From Prolixibacteraceae bacterium (GTDB taxonomy: Bacteria > Bacteroidota > Bacteroidia > Bacteroidales > Prolixibacteraceae): a stretch of DNA of 64,000 nt. The DNA lies in assembly GCA_003457135.1 (NCBI GenBank), contig DMSQ01000089.1:1-64000 (forward strand), given 5' to 3'. The position numbers and the translations under genes are program-made. Numbering within the stretch: the first letter of the stretch is position 1; every line of letters starts with the position of its first letter. Below, in pieces: positions 26,923-35,984 of the stretch. A model generated the notes under the pieces. It was given only the letters and a program-made list of their open reading frames with translations, was not told where the DNA came from and did not search any database.

Positions 26923-27927
26923 TTACAGAAATTTAGGGAATTGTCCGGCAAACTGCAAAGCAATAACTCCGGCAACCAGAAGATATAGAAATACTTCTCC
27001 CCAGATTGGCTTTTTTATAAATATCAGATAATTGGAAATCAGGTAAGTCAGGGGAATAGCCAGAATGATGATAATCTCTTCCGATACGGCAGGATTGGCA
27101 AGGATGAGAATCACTGAAATCAGAAAAATCCAGAAAAATGCTTTGAAATACCTGCGTGAACTGATCTTCTTCCCGTCATACTGAGCGATCAGAAAGAAAC
27201 TTCCCAGGAATGTTAGAAGCGCTAAAAATCCAACATAAATCTGCATCGGAAGATTATTACTTAAAAAATCCTGATGCATGGTAAAATTAGCTTTTATCGT
27301 TTGAATCAACTCGATAGTCCCGTCAGTAATCAGATAATAGGATAACGCAGCTAACCATGGCAGGATAAAACCCAAAGTGGTTAGAATGTATTCCCTCCAA
27401 TTTACATTAGGCCGTATAGTGATAAAACCAATCCACAAAAGCGGGAAGAAGAATACCAGGTTAAAATAAAACAGCGACCCGGTTGCCAGAAAAACGCCTG
27501 AATCAAATGCGTTGGAATGAATACTTTCCTTGTCGTAAGTATTAAAAATCCGGTCAACAGAAAGAATCAGAAATAATGCTGCCGGATAAATTGGATGCAT
27601 CGCACGTAAATCAGTCATCCCACTGGTAATCAGCACAAAAAGGCTTGGAGGAAGTAACGATCTCGAACGGATGAATGCATACTGAACATTTAACTTCAGG
27701 ATCAGAAAGGCTAACAAAATAGCAAAAACTAAAGCTGTAATATGACTGGCAAGTGGACTGCTTCCGAGCAGATAATTGACGGGTTGATATAAAATCATCA
27801 TGTCCTCGCCCGGATAGAAAGAGTACAAAGCCGGATCTATGAATGACCTGAACCATATCGCTATTGCTATTAACGGGATCAGAAAATAATGAAAGGCATG
27901 ATTTGATTTTAACGCTTTTAATAACAT
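26923..27927 (-). CDS. Polytopic inner-membrane protein of unknown function (DUF6427-like)
   Basis: A 334-aa hydrophobic protein with about nine predicted membrane helices and few soluble loops (for example LIPLIAIAIWF near residue 20 and FLALLTFLGSFFLIAQY near 235). It resembles a Bacteroidota-specific family I recall as DUF6427, but I cannot verify that here. It is the last gene of a minus-strand run starting with the DUF2723 gene and lies 29 nt after purD. A role in envelope glycan or lipid handling is possible from its neighbours, but no motif proves it. Confidence 0.6.
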   Translation of the reverse strand: MLLKALKSNHAFHYFLIPLIAIAIWFRSFIDPALYSFYPGEDMMILYQPVNYLLGSSPLASHITALVFAILLAFLILKLNVQYAFIRSRSLLPPSLFVLITSGMTDLRAMHPIYPAALFLILSVDRIFNTYDKESIHSNAFDSGVFLATGSLFYFNLVFFFPLLWIGFITIRPNVNWREYILTTLGFILPWLAALSYYLITDGTIELIQTIKANFTMHQDFLSNNLPMQIYVGFLALLTFLGSFFLIAQYDGKKISSRRYFKAFFWIFLISVILILANPAVSEEIIIILAIPLTYLISNYLIFIKKPIWGEVFLYLLVAGVIALQFAGQFPKFL

Positions 27928-27956
27928 ATTTAAAAATTACTTCTATCAATTAGCTG

Positions 27957-29234
27957 TTAGAGGTCGAATCCCAGGTCTTTACGGAAATACATCCCTTCAA
28001 AATGAATCTGACAGGCATTTTGATACGAAAGATCAAGCGCTTGCTTTATGTTTTCCCCATACGAACTGATTGCTAAAACACGGCCTCCATCGGTACAAAT
28101 TTCTCCGCCTTTTTGTGTAGTCCCGGCATGAAAAATCATACTTGACTTAATCTGATCCAGTCCTTCGATCACTTTTCCTTTTTCGTAAGCGCCCGGATAT
28201 CCTCCTGATACAAGCATCACCGCAACCGCTGTTCTCTGATCAATTTCAATCGGTTTTTCAGCCAGGGTTCCTTCAGCAGCGCCAACAAGCAAATCAACAA
28301 AATCAGATTTGATCCGCAGCATCACGGCTTCCGTCTCCGGATCGCCCATCCTGACATTGTATTCGATCACCATCGGTTCACCCCCACAACTAATCAATCC
28401 AAAAAAGATAAATCCATTGTACGGAATCTGATCCTCGATTAATCCTTCAACCGTTGGTCTGATAATCCGGTCCTCAACTTTTTTCATAAATATTTCATCA
28501 GCAAACGGAACAGGCGAAATGGCCCCCATCCCACCGGTATTCAGACCGGTATCGCCTTCGCCAATGCGTTTATAATCTTTGGCTACCGGCAATATCCGGT
28601 AATCTTTACCATCAGTTATGGCGAAAACTGAACATTCTATCCCACTTAAAAATTCTTCGATAACTACCTTGCTGCTAGCTGCGCCAAATTGTCCGTTAAG
28701 CATTTCTTTCAGCGACTGTTCTGCCTCCTGAAGGTCATTAATAATGAGAACTCCTTTTCCGGCTGCCAATCCATCAGCCTTCAAAACGTACGGAGCATTC
28801 AATGTTTTCAGAAAAGCGATTCCTGAATTCAGGTTATCGGAAGTCACAGCCAGATATTTCGCTGTTGGAATATGGTGGCGCATCATAAATTCCTTGGCAA
28901 AATCTTTACTTCCTTCAAGCTGGGCGCCCAATTTGTGCGGTCCAACAAAAAGAATGTTTTTCAATTGTTTATCGTCACTGAAAAAGTCGTGTAAGCCTTC
29001 ACACAAGGGAACTTCAGGACCAACCACGACTAAATCAATCTGGTTGTCAAGAACCGCATTTTTCAAACCTTGAAAATCGGATACCCCAACCTGAAGATTT
29101 GTTCCTAAAAGTGAAGTTCCGGCATTTCCAGGAGCAATAAACAATTGATTGAGCAGTGGCGATTGTTTTATTTTCCATGCCATGGCATGTTCCCTGCCTC
29201 CTGACCCAATTATTAAAATATTCATTGTTGTCAT
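27957..29234 (-). CDS. purD: Phosphoribosylamine-glycine ligase (GAR synthetase)
   Basis: An ATP-grasp enzyme catalysing the second step of de novo purine synthesis: phosphoribosylamine + glycine + ATP to GAR. The N-terminus has the diagnostic GSGGREHA. The ATP-grasp core contains LKADGLAAGKGV near residue 150, GGMGAISPVPFADE near 236 and EYNVRMGDPETEAVM near 298. The length of about 425 aa is normal. The ATG at 29234 overlaps the upstream stop by four bases (ATGA), favouring translational coupling. The ATG at 29225 (MNILIIGSGG) is an equally plausible start. Its placement among envelope genes is unusual for a purine gene. Confidence 0.95.
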   Translation of the reverse strand: MTTMNILIIGSGGREHAMAWKIKQSPLLNQLFIAPGNAGTSLLGTNLQVGVSDFQGLKNAVLDNQIDLVVVGPEVPLCEGLHDFFSDDKQLKNILFVGPHKLGAQLEGSKDFAKEFMMRHHIPTAKYLAVTSDNLNSGIAFLKTLNAPYVLKADGLAAGKGVLIINDLQEAEQSLKEMLNGQFGAASSKVVIEEFLSGIECSVFAITDGKDYRILPVAKDYKRIGEGDTGLNTGGMGAISPVPFADEIFMKKVEDRIIRPTVEGLIEDQIPYNGFIFFGLISCGGEPMVIEYNVRMGDPETEAVMLRIKSDFVDLLVGAAEGTLAEKPIEIDQRTAVAVMLVSGGYPGAYEKGKVIEGLDQIKSSMIFHAGTTQKGGEICTDGGRVLAISSYGENIKQALDLSYQNACQIHFEGMYFRKDLGFDL

Positions 29235-29869
29235 TTTCGTTTGTTATATGGTATTGCTTCAAAACGGTAACCCTGTTCCTTCATCCACCGAATGGAAGGC
29301 TGTAAGGTTTGCTCCAGATTACGTTGTGCCTTGATTGAATCATGAAACGTAATTATTGAACCCAGCCGAACAAAATCAGTAATATTTTTGAATACCCTTT
29401 CCGGTTTAATCCGGGAATTATAATCGCATGAAATTAAATCCCACATCATGATCCTGAATTTCTTCTTCAGGAATTGGTACTGAGATGGTTTTAGCCAGCC
29501 ATGAGGTGGCCGAAAAAGATCGGAATCAATAAATTCAGCGGCTCTTTCAATGTTTCTGAAATATTCCGGATTTCCTTTTTTTAGCCCTTGCAAATGATTA
29601 AAGGTATGGTTACCAACTGAATGACCGTTAAAAAGTATTTGTTTGTAAACTTCAGGATATTTCATCACATTTTCGCCCACACAAAAGAACGTGGCTTTTA
29701 TCTCCTCTGCCCTGAGTATGCCGAGTACCCAGGGAGTGACTTCAGGAATGGGCCCGTCGTCAAAAGTCAGGTAAACTATTCGCCTGGTTGCATCAAATCG
29801 CCACACGGCTTCTTTCAAAAGCGATGTGAAAAATCCGGGCAACCGTACCCTGGGATCAAAACATTTCAT
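29231..29869 (-). CDS. Polysaccharide deacetylase family protein (NodB homology)
   Basis: A 212-aa protein with a complete NodB homology domain. Motif 1 is TFDDGP near residue 36. Motif 2 is HSVGNHTFNH near residue 81, giving the two metal-binding His. Motif 3 is FRPPHGW near 116, and WDLISCDYN and ITFHDS complete motifs 4-5. Members remove N- or O-acetyl groups from peptidoglycan or other glycans using a divalent metal. No clear signal peptide is visible, so it may act on a cytoplasmic or membrane-linked precursor. It overlaps the DUF2723 gene by one base and purD by four, so all three are probably cotranscribed. Confidence 0.88.
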   Translation of the reverse strand: MKCFDPRVRLPGFFTSLLKEAVWRFDATRRIVYLTFDDGPIPEVTPWVLGILRAEEIKATFFCVGENVMKYPEVYKQILFNGHSVGNHTFNHLQGLKKGNPEYFRNIERAAEFIDSDLFRPPHGWLKPSQYQFLKKKFRIMMWDLISCDYNSRIKPERVFKNITDFVRLGSIITFHDSIKAQRNLEQTLQPSIRWMKEQGYRFEAIPYNKRK

Positions 29870-32800
29870 TATTGCAGGGCAGAGTATCTTTCGAAATAGC
29901 TGTTAAACGATGTTGACACTTCTTTTAACAACTCAGGCTGATTATTCCGGGTACAAATCATACTCATTTCCCTCATGAAATATAATATACGCTGAATATC
30001 TTCGTCAACCGATCTCCGCATTGGTTTTTTCATTTTGAAGAAATAATCAAGCTGTTCTTTATAGTCGGTCATGATGGTATTGATAATTTCCTTTCCTTTT
30101 GCGGGTTGGCCTGCTTTGAAGTAGGTTTCAGACATCATCAGCGAGAAATAGTTATAGGGTACGACTTTATGCGGAATGAGCTCAACACAGCGGTCAAGCA
30201 CCTTTGTGGCCTTTTCATTCTGCCCTTCTGCAACAAGTGTTTCAGCCAGGCGGTTAAAGGTGTTACGAATATTCATCATCATGCGGCTATTGTTCTCGTC
30301 AATATAAACATCCGGACGTTCCATATTGCCCCACTTGAAAGTTTCCATCACATTCCGGTACATCAGTTTCGAATCAACCTGCCCCATGTTTATTCCATTA
30401 TTATCGGCAGGAGTTTTAATTGGAACAAACTTGTAGGCCAGTCCTTCGAGCTGGAAATAATCCTGAAGGTTAAGATATTTATCGCGGCCAATGGTAATCG
30501 CAAAATAGATCGGACGCTCCCAGTTATTATTGGCAATCATATCCAGAACCATTAGCTCATCTTTGGTGATGTAATGTTTATTGCTGAAGTCTATTTTGAT
30601 CGTGTCCACAATTTTGTCATAATCTTTCGGATCAACTACCTTGTTTTTGATCACCGCAGCTTTGTCAACCACCATGAACAGTTTTTTGGAAGGAATGTAA
30701 GCGGCGCCTTCTGCTTGCTCAAGTTTGGTCCTGGGATTTTCATCTCTCACAAAATCGAGCGCTTTTTTAAGTTCGACCGAACCTTTGAGCCGCGGATCCT
30801 CCATCAGGTAAACAATGTCGCGTTTTCCCTGAACATAAAGGTCGTGAGTAAAACTGATCGGCAGCGGTTCCGAATTGTATGCTTTGCTTTTCATCTGGTC
30901 AATGTACCAGTCGGTCTGGAAATAACTCAGGTTACAAACACGCACGTCGGTGCGTACACCCTCCACTTCCTGATTGTACCACAAGGGGAAGGTATCGTTA
31001 TCGCCATTGGTAAATATAACAGCATCAGGGGCGCAGGTATTCAGGTAATTGGCGCCAAAATCACGTGCGGTGTACCGGTTTGAACGATCGTGATCGTCCC
31101 AGTTTTCAGCAGCCATGATAACCGGAACCAGTAAAAGGGCCAGTCCACCTGCAACACCGGCGCTGGGAACATCAGGCATATATTTTTTCAAGCCTTCATA
31201 CAGGGCCAGGACACCAATCCCAATCCAGATGGTAAATGCATAAAAAGATCCGGCGTAAGCATAGTCACGTTCGCGAGGCTGAAGCGGAGACTGGTTCAGG
31301 TAAACTACAATGGCCAGACCGGTCATGAGAAACAGAAGCGAAACTGTCCACAAATCTTTCTTCCCTTCCACACCCCTGTTATACATGAATATGATTCCTA
31401 TAATTCCTAACAGAAAAGGAAGCAGGTAGTAGGAATTCCGGGCTTTATTGTTTTTAAATTCCTGCGGAAGGTTTTTCTGGTCACCCAAACGAATCGCGTC
31501 AATAAAATTTATTCCGGTGATCCAATTTCCGTTGGTGATTTCGCCATTACTCTGAATATCGCTCTGCCGACCGGCGAAATTCCACATAAAATACCGGAAA
31601 TACATGTGCCCAACCTGATAACGGAAGAAGAAAGTCAGGTTTTCCCCAAAAGTTGGTATCTGAATGGCTTTAGACTTGCCTTCTTCGTCGGTAACCTGAA
31701 CTTTACGTCCTTTAATTCCCGCCCATTGTTTGTATTGCCCGATATGGGAATCTTCCCGGCTGTACATACGTGGGAAAATGGTACTCAGGTTGGAATCAAA
31801 AACAGGTTTCTGGCGCATATCAGCCACCACATATTTTCTGCCTTTCTGAATATAATAGGGCTTGTCGTCCACATAATTATCCAGAGGGGTATTATAATAC
31901 TGACCATAAACCAAAGGGCGGTCGCCGTACTGTTCCCGGTTCAGATATCCAAGTAACGCGAATACATTATCCGGGCTGTTCTGATCCATTGGCGGGTTGG
32001 CCGAGGAGCGGATTACAATCATGGCAAAAGATGAATAACCGATCAGGATAACCAAAAAGCTAAGCAATACGGTATTCCAAAGAACTAACTTTTTTTGTAC
32101 GGTGTACCAGATTCCATAAACAATGGCAGCAGCAAGCAACAGTGCATAAATGATGACCCCTGTATTGAACGGTAATCCTATTCCGTTTACAAACATCAGT
32201 TCGAACCAGGTTGCAATGGTAATAACTCCCGGAATGATGAGGTACATGATCACACCGAGAATCACAAACGAAAGGGCCAGGCTTAGCAGTATCCCGTTGC
32301 GGGTAACTTTGTATTTCCTGAAATAGTAAACAAATACGATGGCCGGAATTGCAAGCAGGTTCAAAAGGTGAACTCCGATTGAAAGGCCCATCAGGTAGGC
32401 AATCAGGATAATCCAACGGTTGGCATGAGGCTCGTCAGCCGAATTTTCCCATTTTAAAATAGCCCAGAATACCAAAGCTGTAAATAAGGAGGACGATGCG
32501 TAAACTTCACCTTCAACTGCCGAAAACCAGAAAGTATCAGAAAAAGTATAAGCCAATGCGCCGACAACCCCACTGCCCAGAATGGCAATGGTTTGACCCA
32601 TCGTATATCCACCTTCAGGCTTAATTAATTTTTTAGCCAGATGGGTAATTGTCCAGAATAAAAACAGGATGGTAAATGCACTGGCCAGTCCCGACATGGC
32701 ATTAATCATGACAGCCGCATTTGCAGGGCTCCCTCCAAAGAAGGTAAAAAACCTGCCCAGGATCATGAAGAAAGGTGCGCCCGGGGGATGCCCAACTTCC

Positions 32801-32937
32801 AGTTTAAACGAAGTGGTTATAAACTCACCACAATCCCAAAAGCTGGCAGTTGGTTCAAGAGTTAACAAATAAGTGATGGCAGCAATCCCAAAAGTAAGCC
32901 AGCCAACAATATTATTCAGTTGTTTAAAGTTTTTCAT
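29869..32937 (-). CDS. DUF2723 membrane protein, putative O-mannosyltransferase-like
   Basis: A 1022-aa protein. The first ~600 residues hold about a dozen membrane helices with the DUF2723 signature near the N-terminus (TASFWDCGEFI, then GHPPGAPFF at residues about 50-58). The acidic Asp and Glu there match the catalytic region of GT-C glycosyltransferases. The C-terminal 400 residues are soluble and contain an NGDNDTFPLWY motif and a TPR-like tail. Human TMEM260, also a DUF2723 protein, is a protein O-mannosyltransferase, so protein glycosylation in the periplasm is a reasonable inference. It is the first gene of the DUF2723-deacetylase-purD run. Confidence 0.82.
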   Translation of the reverse strand: MKNFKQLNNIVGWLTFGIAAITYLLTLEPTASFWDCGEFITTSFKLEVGHPPGAPFFMILGRFFTFFGGSPANAAVMINAMSGLASAFTILFLFWTITHLAKKLIKPEGGYTMGQTIAILGSGVVGALAYTFSDTFWFSAVEGEVYASSSLFTALVFWAILKWENSADEPHANRWIILIAYLMGLSIGVHLLNLLAIPAIVFVYYFRKYKVTRNGILLSLALSFVILGVIMYLIIPGVITIATWFELMFVNGIGLPFNTGVIIYALLLAAAIVYGIWYTVQKKLVLWNTVLLSFLVILIGYSSFAMIVIRSSANPPMDQNSPDNVFALLGYLNREQYGDRPLVYGQYYNTPLDNYVDDKPYYIQKGRKYVVADMRQKPVFDSNLSTIFPRMYSREDSHIGQYKQWAGIKGRKVQVTDEEGKSKAIQIPTFGENLTFFFRYQVGHMYFRYFMWNFAGRQSDIQSNGEITNGNWITGINFIDAIRLGDQKNLPQEFKNNKARNSYYLLPFLLGIIGIIFMYNRGVEGKKDLWTVSLLFLMTGLAIVVYLNQSPLQPRERDYAYAGSFYAFTIWIGIGVLALYEGLKKYMPDVPSAGVAGGLALLLVPVIMAAENWDDHDRSNRYTARDFGANYLNTCAPDAVIFTNGDNDTFPLWYNQEVEGVRTDVRVCNLSYFQTDWYIDQMKSKAYNSEPLPISFTHDLYVQGKRDIVYLMEDPRLKGSVELKKALDFVRDENPRTKLEQAEGAAYIPSKKLFMVVDKAAVIKNKVVDPKDYDKIVDTIKIDFSNKHYITKDELMVLDMIANNNWERPIYFAITIGRDKYLNLQDYFQLEGLAYKFVPIKTPADNNGINMGQVDSKLMYRNVMETFKWGNMERPDVYIDENNSRMMMNIRNTFNRLAETLVAEGQNEKATKVLDRCVELIPHKVVPYNYFSLMMSETYFKAGQPAKGKEIINTIMTDYKEQLDYFFKMKKPMRRSVDEDIQRILYFMREMSMICTRNNQPELLKEVSTSFNSYFERYSALQ

Positions 32938-32991
32938 TATGAGCGAATTTTAACGCTTGCGAAGATAGCATATTCTTTCTAATCAGAAAAA

Positions 32992-33020
32992 AAAAGCCTC
33001 CCGGCAACCGGGAGGCTTTT
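32992..33020. terminator. Bidirectional terminator after tsf
   Basis: AAAAGCCTCCCGG pairs perfectly with CCGGGAGGCTTTT around a three-base loop, with A- and T-runs on either side. It lies 22 nt after the tsf stop on the minus strand, ends the rplM-rpsI-rpsB-tsf operon and insulates the DUF2723 gene. Confidence 0.92.
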
Positions 33021-33041
33021 GTATATAAATCGTACGATTTA

Positions 33042-33872
33042 CTAGTCAGTAAGGTTGTAACGGAAAAATCCGGTCACTGCAAGTCCTTTGTCAATACTCT
33101 TTAAAAATTCTGAAACAGTTTGCTTGTTTTCTTTAATGAAAGCCTGATTTAACAAAGTGCTGTCTTTGTAGAATTTCACCAGGGCTCCCTGTGAGATTTT
33201 ATCGAGCATTGCTTCAGGTTTCCCTTCCTGACGGAATTTTTCTTTGGCAATTTCAAGCTCTTTGGCGACGATTTCAGCAGGAACATCATCCTTGTCAACA
33301 GCAACAGGGTTCATGGCGGCAACCTGCATGGCAATGTCTTTGGTTACCTGAACATCAACACCGGCTTTATTGAAACCAACGAGGGTTGACAATTTATTTC
33401 CCGGGTGAATATATGCCACAACAGTTGCTGCATCAAGTTTCGAATAGTAAGGCAAGTCAAGTTTTTCGCCTATCACACCGGTTTGTTCAATGATGTGGTT
33501 TTCAACGGTACGTCCGTCAAGAAGCATTGCTTTAACGGCATTCAGGTCGGCTGCGTTGTTTGCAATGGCTGCATCAAGAATGCGTTCAGCAAAAGCAACA
33601 AAATTTTCATTTTTTGCAACGAAGTCGGTTTCACAATTCAAAACGAGAAGCGCACCTGATTTTTTCGATTCATTAACTTTTGCCAGAACAACTCCTTCAT
33701 TGGCATCCCTGTCAGCTCTTTTGCTGGCAACGAGTTTTCCTTTTTCACGGATAATGTCGGTAGCACGGCTAAAATCGCCCTCTGCTTCTGCCAGGGCTGT
33801 TTTACAATCCATCATACCTGCGCCGGTTGCTTTACGCAACTTCATCACATCTGAGGCACTAATTTCCATCAT
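33042..33872 (-). CDS. tsf: Translation elongation factor Ts
   Basis: A 276-aa guanine nucleotide exchange factor for EF-Tu. The N-terminal UBA-like domain contains LRKATGAGMMDCKTALAEA, and the diagnostic second motif is present as LNCETDFVAKN near residue 78. The dimerisation core follows. The ATG at 33872 is followed directly by another ATG, so the protein may start one codon later. It lies 29 nt after rpsB on the same transcript and is followed by a strong terminator. Everything looks intact and normal in length for Bacteroidota. Confidence 0.97.
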   Translation of the reverse strand: MMEISASDVMKLRKATGAGMMDCKTALAEAEGDFSRATDIIREKGKLVASKRADRDANEGVVLAKVNESKKSGALLVLNCETDFVAKNENFVAFAERILDAAIANNAADLNAVKAMLLDGRTVENHIIEQTGVIGEKLDLPYYSKLDAATVVAYIHPGNKLSTLVGFNKAGVDVQVTKDIAMQVAAMNPVAVDKDDVPAEIVAKELEIAKEKFRQEGKPEAMLDKISQGALVKFYKDSTLLNQAFIKENKQTVSEFLKSIDKGLAVTGFFRYNLTD

Positions 33873-33901
33873 ATTTTTTGATTAAATGGGTTGTTGAACG
33901 T

Positions 33902-34732
33902 TTACTCATCAATTTCTTCATCCAGATCTTCATCATCGAGATCTTCATCATCGTCGGGAACTGGTGAGGCATGGCTGTCAGCAACTTTTGCCCTTCTGGC
34001 TTTTACACTGGGCTCTTTTTCATCGCCTTCTTTTTCGCGTTCAACTTTCCGTTCTGAAAGTCCCTCACGAATGGCGTCAGTCATCACTTGCACGATCAGG
34101 CTGATTGACTGTGACGCATCGTCGTTGGCCGGAATAACGAAATCAATCCCTTCGGGTTGCGAGTTGGTATCAACCATCGCAAAAACCGGAATTCCAAGAC
34201 GTTGTGCTTCACGAACTGCAATCTTTTCTTTCAGTACGTCAACAATGAAAAGCGCAGCGGGCAACCGGGTTAAGTCGGCAATACTTCCGAGCATTTTTTC
34301 GAGTTTGGCGCGCTGACGGCTAATCTGAAGTTTTTCACGTTTTGAAAGGACATCCCATGCGCTGTCTTTGGTCATTTTGTCTATAGACATCATTTTCTTA
34401 ACCGCTTTGCGGATAGTCGGGAAGTTGGTAAGCATACCACCTGGCCAGCGTTCGGTAACATAAGGCATGTTTACGCCACCAACCAAATCGGACACGATGT
34501 CTTTGGCTTGTTTTTTTGTGGCAACGAATAATACTTTGCGGCCTGATTTTGCAATCTGCTTGATTGCGTTGGCTGCTTCGTCAATTTTGACGATTGTTTT
34601 TTGAAGATCAATAATGTGAATCCCGTTTTTCTCCATGAAAATGAACGGAGCCATGTTTGGATTCCACTTTCTTTTCAAGTGTCCGAAATGAACACCGGCA
34701 TCTAATAAATCCTGAAAATTTGTTCTTGGCAT
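33902..34732 (-). CDS. rpsB: 30S ribosomal protein S2
   Basis: A 276-aa S2 protein. The start ATG at 34732 gives MPRTNFQDLLDAGVHFGHLK, the expected N-terminus. The open frame runs to 34828, but those 32 extra codons match nothing in S2. The conserved blocks WNPNMAPFIF, IDLQKT and ERWPGGMLTNF are present. The C-terminus carries an acidic tail of about 20 Asp/Glu-rich residues, common in Bacteroidota S2. It follows rpsI after 122 nt, long enough for its own control region, although I see no clear promoter there. Confidence 0.96.
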   Translation of the reverse strand: MPRTNFQDLLDAGVHFGHLKRKWNPNMAPFIFMEKNGIHIIDLQKTIVKIDEAANAIKQIAKSGRKVLFVATKKQAKDIVSDLVGGVNMPYVTERWPGGMLTNFPTIRKAVKKMMSIDKMTKDSAWDVLSKREKLQISRQRAKLEKMLGSIADLTRLPAALFIVDVLKEKIAVREAQRLGIPVFAMVDTNSQPEGIDFVIPANDDASQSISLIVQVMTDAIREGLSERKVEREKEGDEKEPSVKARRAKVADSHASPVPDDDEDLDDEDLDEEIDE

Positions 34733-34854
34733 CTTTTTACTTTTTTCTTTTTTAAAAAAATAGTCTCCTGAAAAGCAATTGCCGGGTAGCCCCATTTTGA
34801 TATGGGAGTCTGAGCAATTTAGATCCAAAGCAGAATATTTTTGTACTAAAAATA

Positions 34855-35241
34855 TTAACGTTTTGAGAACTGGAACCGTTTGCGTGCTTTTGGCTGTCCT
34901 GGTTTTTTGCGTTCAACCTCACGTGGATCTCTGGTCAGGAATCCGGCAGCTTTTAATGCAGGCCTTGAATCAGGGATAATTTCCAACATGGCACGTGAAA
35001 TACCTAAACGTAATGCTTCTGCCTGTCCGGTGATACCACCACCATCGAGGTTAACATTAATGTCATACGAACCAGCAACACCTAACAGATTCAACGGTTG
35101 CAAAACAACATACTGCAGGATTCCGGTTGGAAAATAATCATTCAAATCTCTGTTATTGATGGTGATTTTTCCTTTGCCATCGCTTACATAAACTCTGGCA
35201 ACCGCAGATTTCCTACGACCTAACGCGTTTACTACTTCCAT
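34855..35241 (-). CDS. rpsI: 30S ribosomal protein S9
   Basis: A 128-aa S9 protein. It shows the N-terminal ALGRRKSAVARVY, the middle GGGITGQAEALRLGISRAM, and the basic C-terminus RKKPGQPKARKRFQFSKR whose end contacts the anticodon stem of P-site tRNA. Here the final residues are SKR, as usual. It starts 6 nt after the rplM stop, the standard L13-S9 pair. Translation is likely coupled to rplM. No irregularity is visible. Confidence 0.97.
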   Translation of the reverse strand: MEVVNALGRRKSAVARVYVSDGKGKITINNRDLNDYFPTGILQYVVLQPLNLLGVAGSYDINVNLDGGGITGQAEALRLGISRAMLEIIPDSRPALKAAGFLTRDPREVERKKPGQPKARKRFQFSKR

Positions 35242-35247
35242 TAGATA

Positions 35248-35703
35248 TTATTTAATTGTATTTAAATCAATTACTCTTGGACTCTGAGCCTCCTGTTTGT
35301 GTGCTGAACCAACATACACTTTCAGGTTTCCATAGATTTTACTTCCCAGGCGGTTTTTTGGCAACATCCCTTTAACTGCTTTTTCAATCAGCCTTTCAGG
35401 ATATTTGCTCAGCAACTCAGCCGGAGTCTGTTTCTTTTGTCCACCCGGATAGCCCGAATAACTCAAATAGATTTTGTCGTTCAGTTTGTTACCTGTCAGA
35501 CGCACTTTCTCTGCATTGATGATAATCACGTTATCACCGCAATCAACATGGGGAGTAAAGCTTGGTTTATTTTTTCCTCTCAGGATTTTAGCAACTTTAC
35601 TTGCCAAACGTCCGAGTACCACATCAGTGGCATCAACCAAAACCCACTCTTTGGTTACCGTTGCTCGGTTTGCCGAAACGGTTTTGTAACTTAGTGTATC
35701 CAC
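35248..35703 (-). CDS. rplM: 50S ribosomal protein L13
   Basis: A 151-aa L13 protein. It shows KEWVLVDATDVVLGRLAS near the N-terminus, GDNVIIINAEKVRLTGNK in the middle, and AVKGMLPKNRLGSK followed by LKVYVGSAHKQEAQSP toward the end. It is the first gene of the rplM-rpsI-rpsB-tsf operon. A good Bacteroidota promoter lies at 35863-35892 and gives a leader of about 150 nt with a strong hairpin, suggesting autogenous control at the RNA level (inference). Confidence 0.97.
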   Translation of the reverse strand: MDTLSYKTVSANRATVTKEWVLVDATDVVLGRLASKVAKILRGKNKPSFTPHVDCGDNVIIINAEKVRLTGNKLNDKIYLSYSGYPGGQKKQTPAELLSKYPERLIEKAVKGMLPKNRLGSKIYGNLKVYVGSAHKQEAQSPRVIDLNTIK

Positions 35704-35773
35704 TTGCTTATTTTTAATAAATTAAACACCTACTCGCAATAATTTAATTTTCAATTGTTTGGAGTTTTAAATT

Positions 35774-35797
35774 TTATCAACCCGGAATTGTTGATAA
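35774..35797 (-). promoter_or_regulatory. Leader hairpin upstream of rplM, possible L13 autoregulatory element
   Basis: TTATCAAC (35774-35781) pairs perfectly with GTTGATAA (35790-35797) around an 8-nt loop, within the rplM leader and about 70 nt before the start codon. Ribosomal-protein leaders of this kind, including a Bacteroidia L13 leader as I recall, have been described. I could not compare this one with the known covariation model. Confidence 0.45.
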
Positions 35798-35862
35798 GAT
35801 ATGCACACTCAACATTTTCAATCGTTTACAAGAACTACAAGTACGGACAATAATCGGGACTG

Positions 35863-35892
35863 CAAAAGTATTTCTTTTTTTTTTATTTGCAA
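35863..35892 (-). promoter_or_regulatory. Bacteroidota-type promoter for the rplM operon
   Basis: On the minus strand the -33 TTG occupies 35890-35892. A 19-nt A-rich spacer follows, then TACTTTTG (35863-35870), an exact TAnnTTTG -7 box. The start site would lie near 35856, leaving a leader of about 150 nt before rplM. The divergent gap to the glycosyltransferase stop at 35985 contains nothing else that I recognise. Confidence 0.72.
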
Positions 35893-35984
35893 GGTTTAAT
35901 TTACAGGATATCGAAAATTAACACAAAGGTTTTCAAAGCTTAACCATGTTTGGTGAAAAGTAAATAGCCATTTGGCAAATAGAT

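Noticed and set aside
30106..31083. Long plus-strand frames opposite the DUF2723 gene
   Set aside because: They are antisense shadows; the minus-strand frame has intact family motifs throughout 1022 codons.
33490..33885. 131-codon plus-strand frame opposite tsf
   Set aside because: It is an antisense shadow of the conserved tsf gene, with low-complexity sequence.
34733..34828. N-terminal extension of rpsB by 32 codons
   Set aside because: The extension matches no S2 sequence, while MPRTNFQDLL at 34732 is the standard start.
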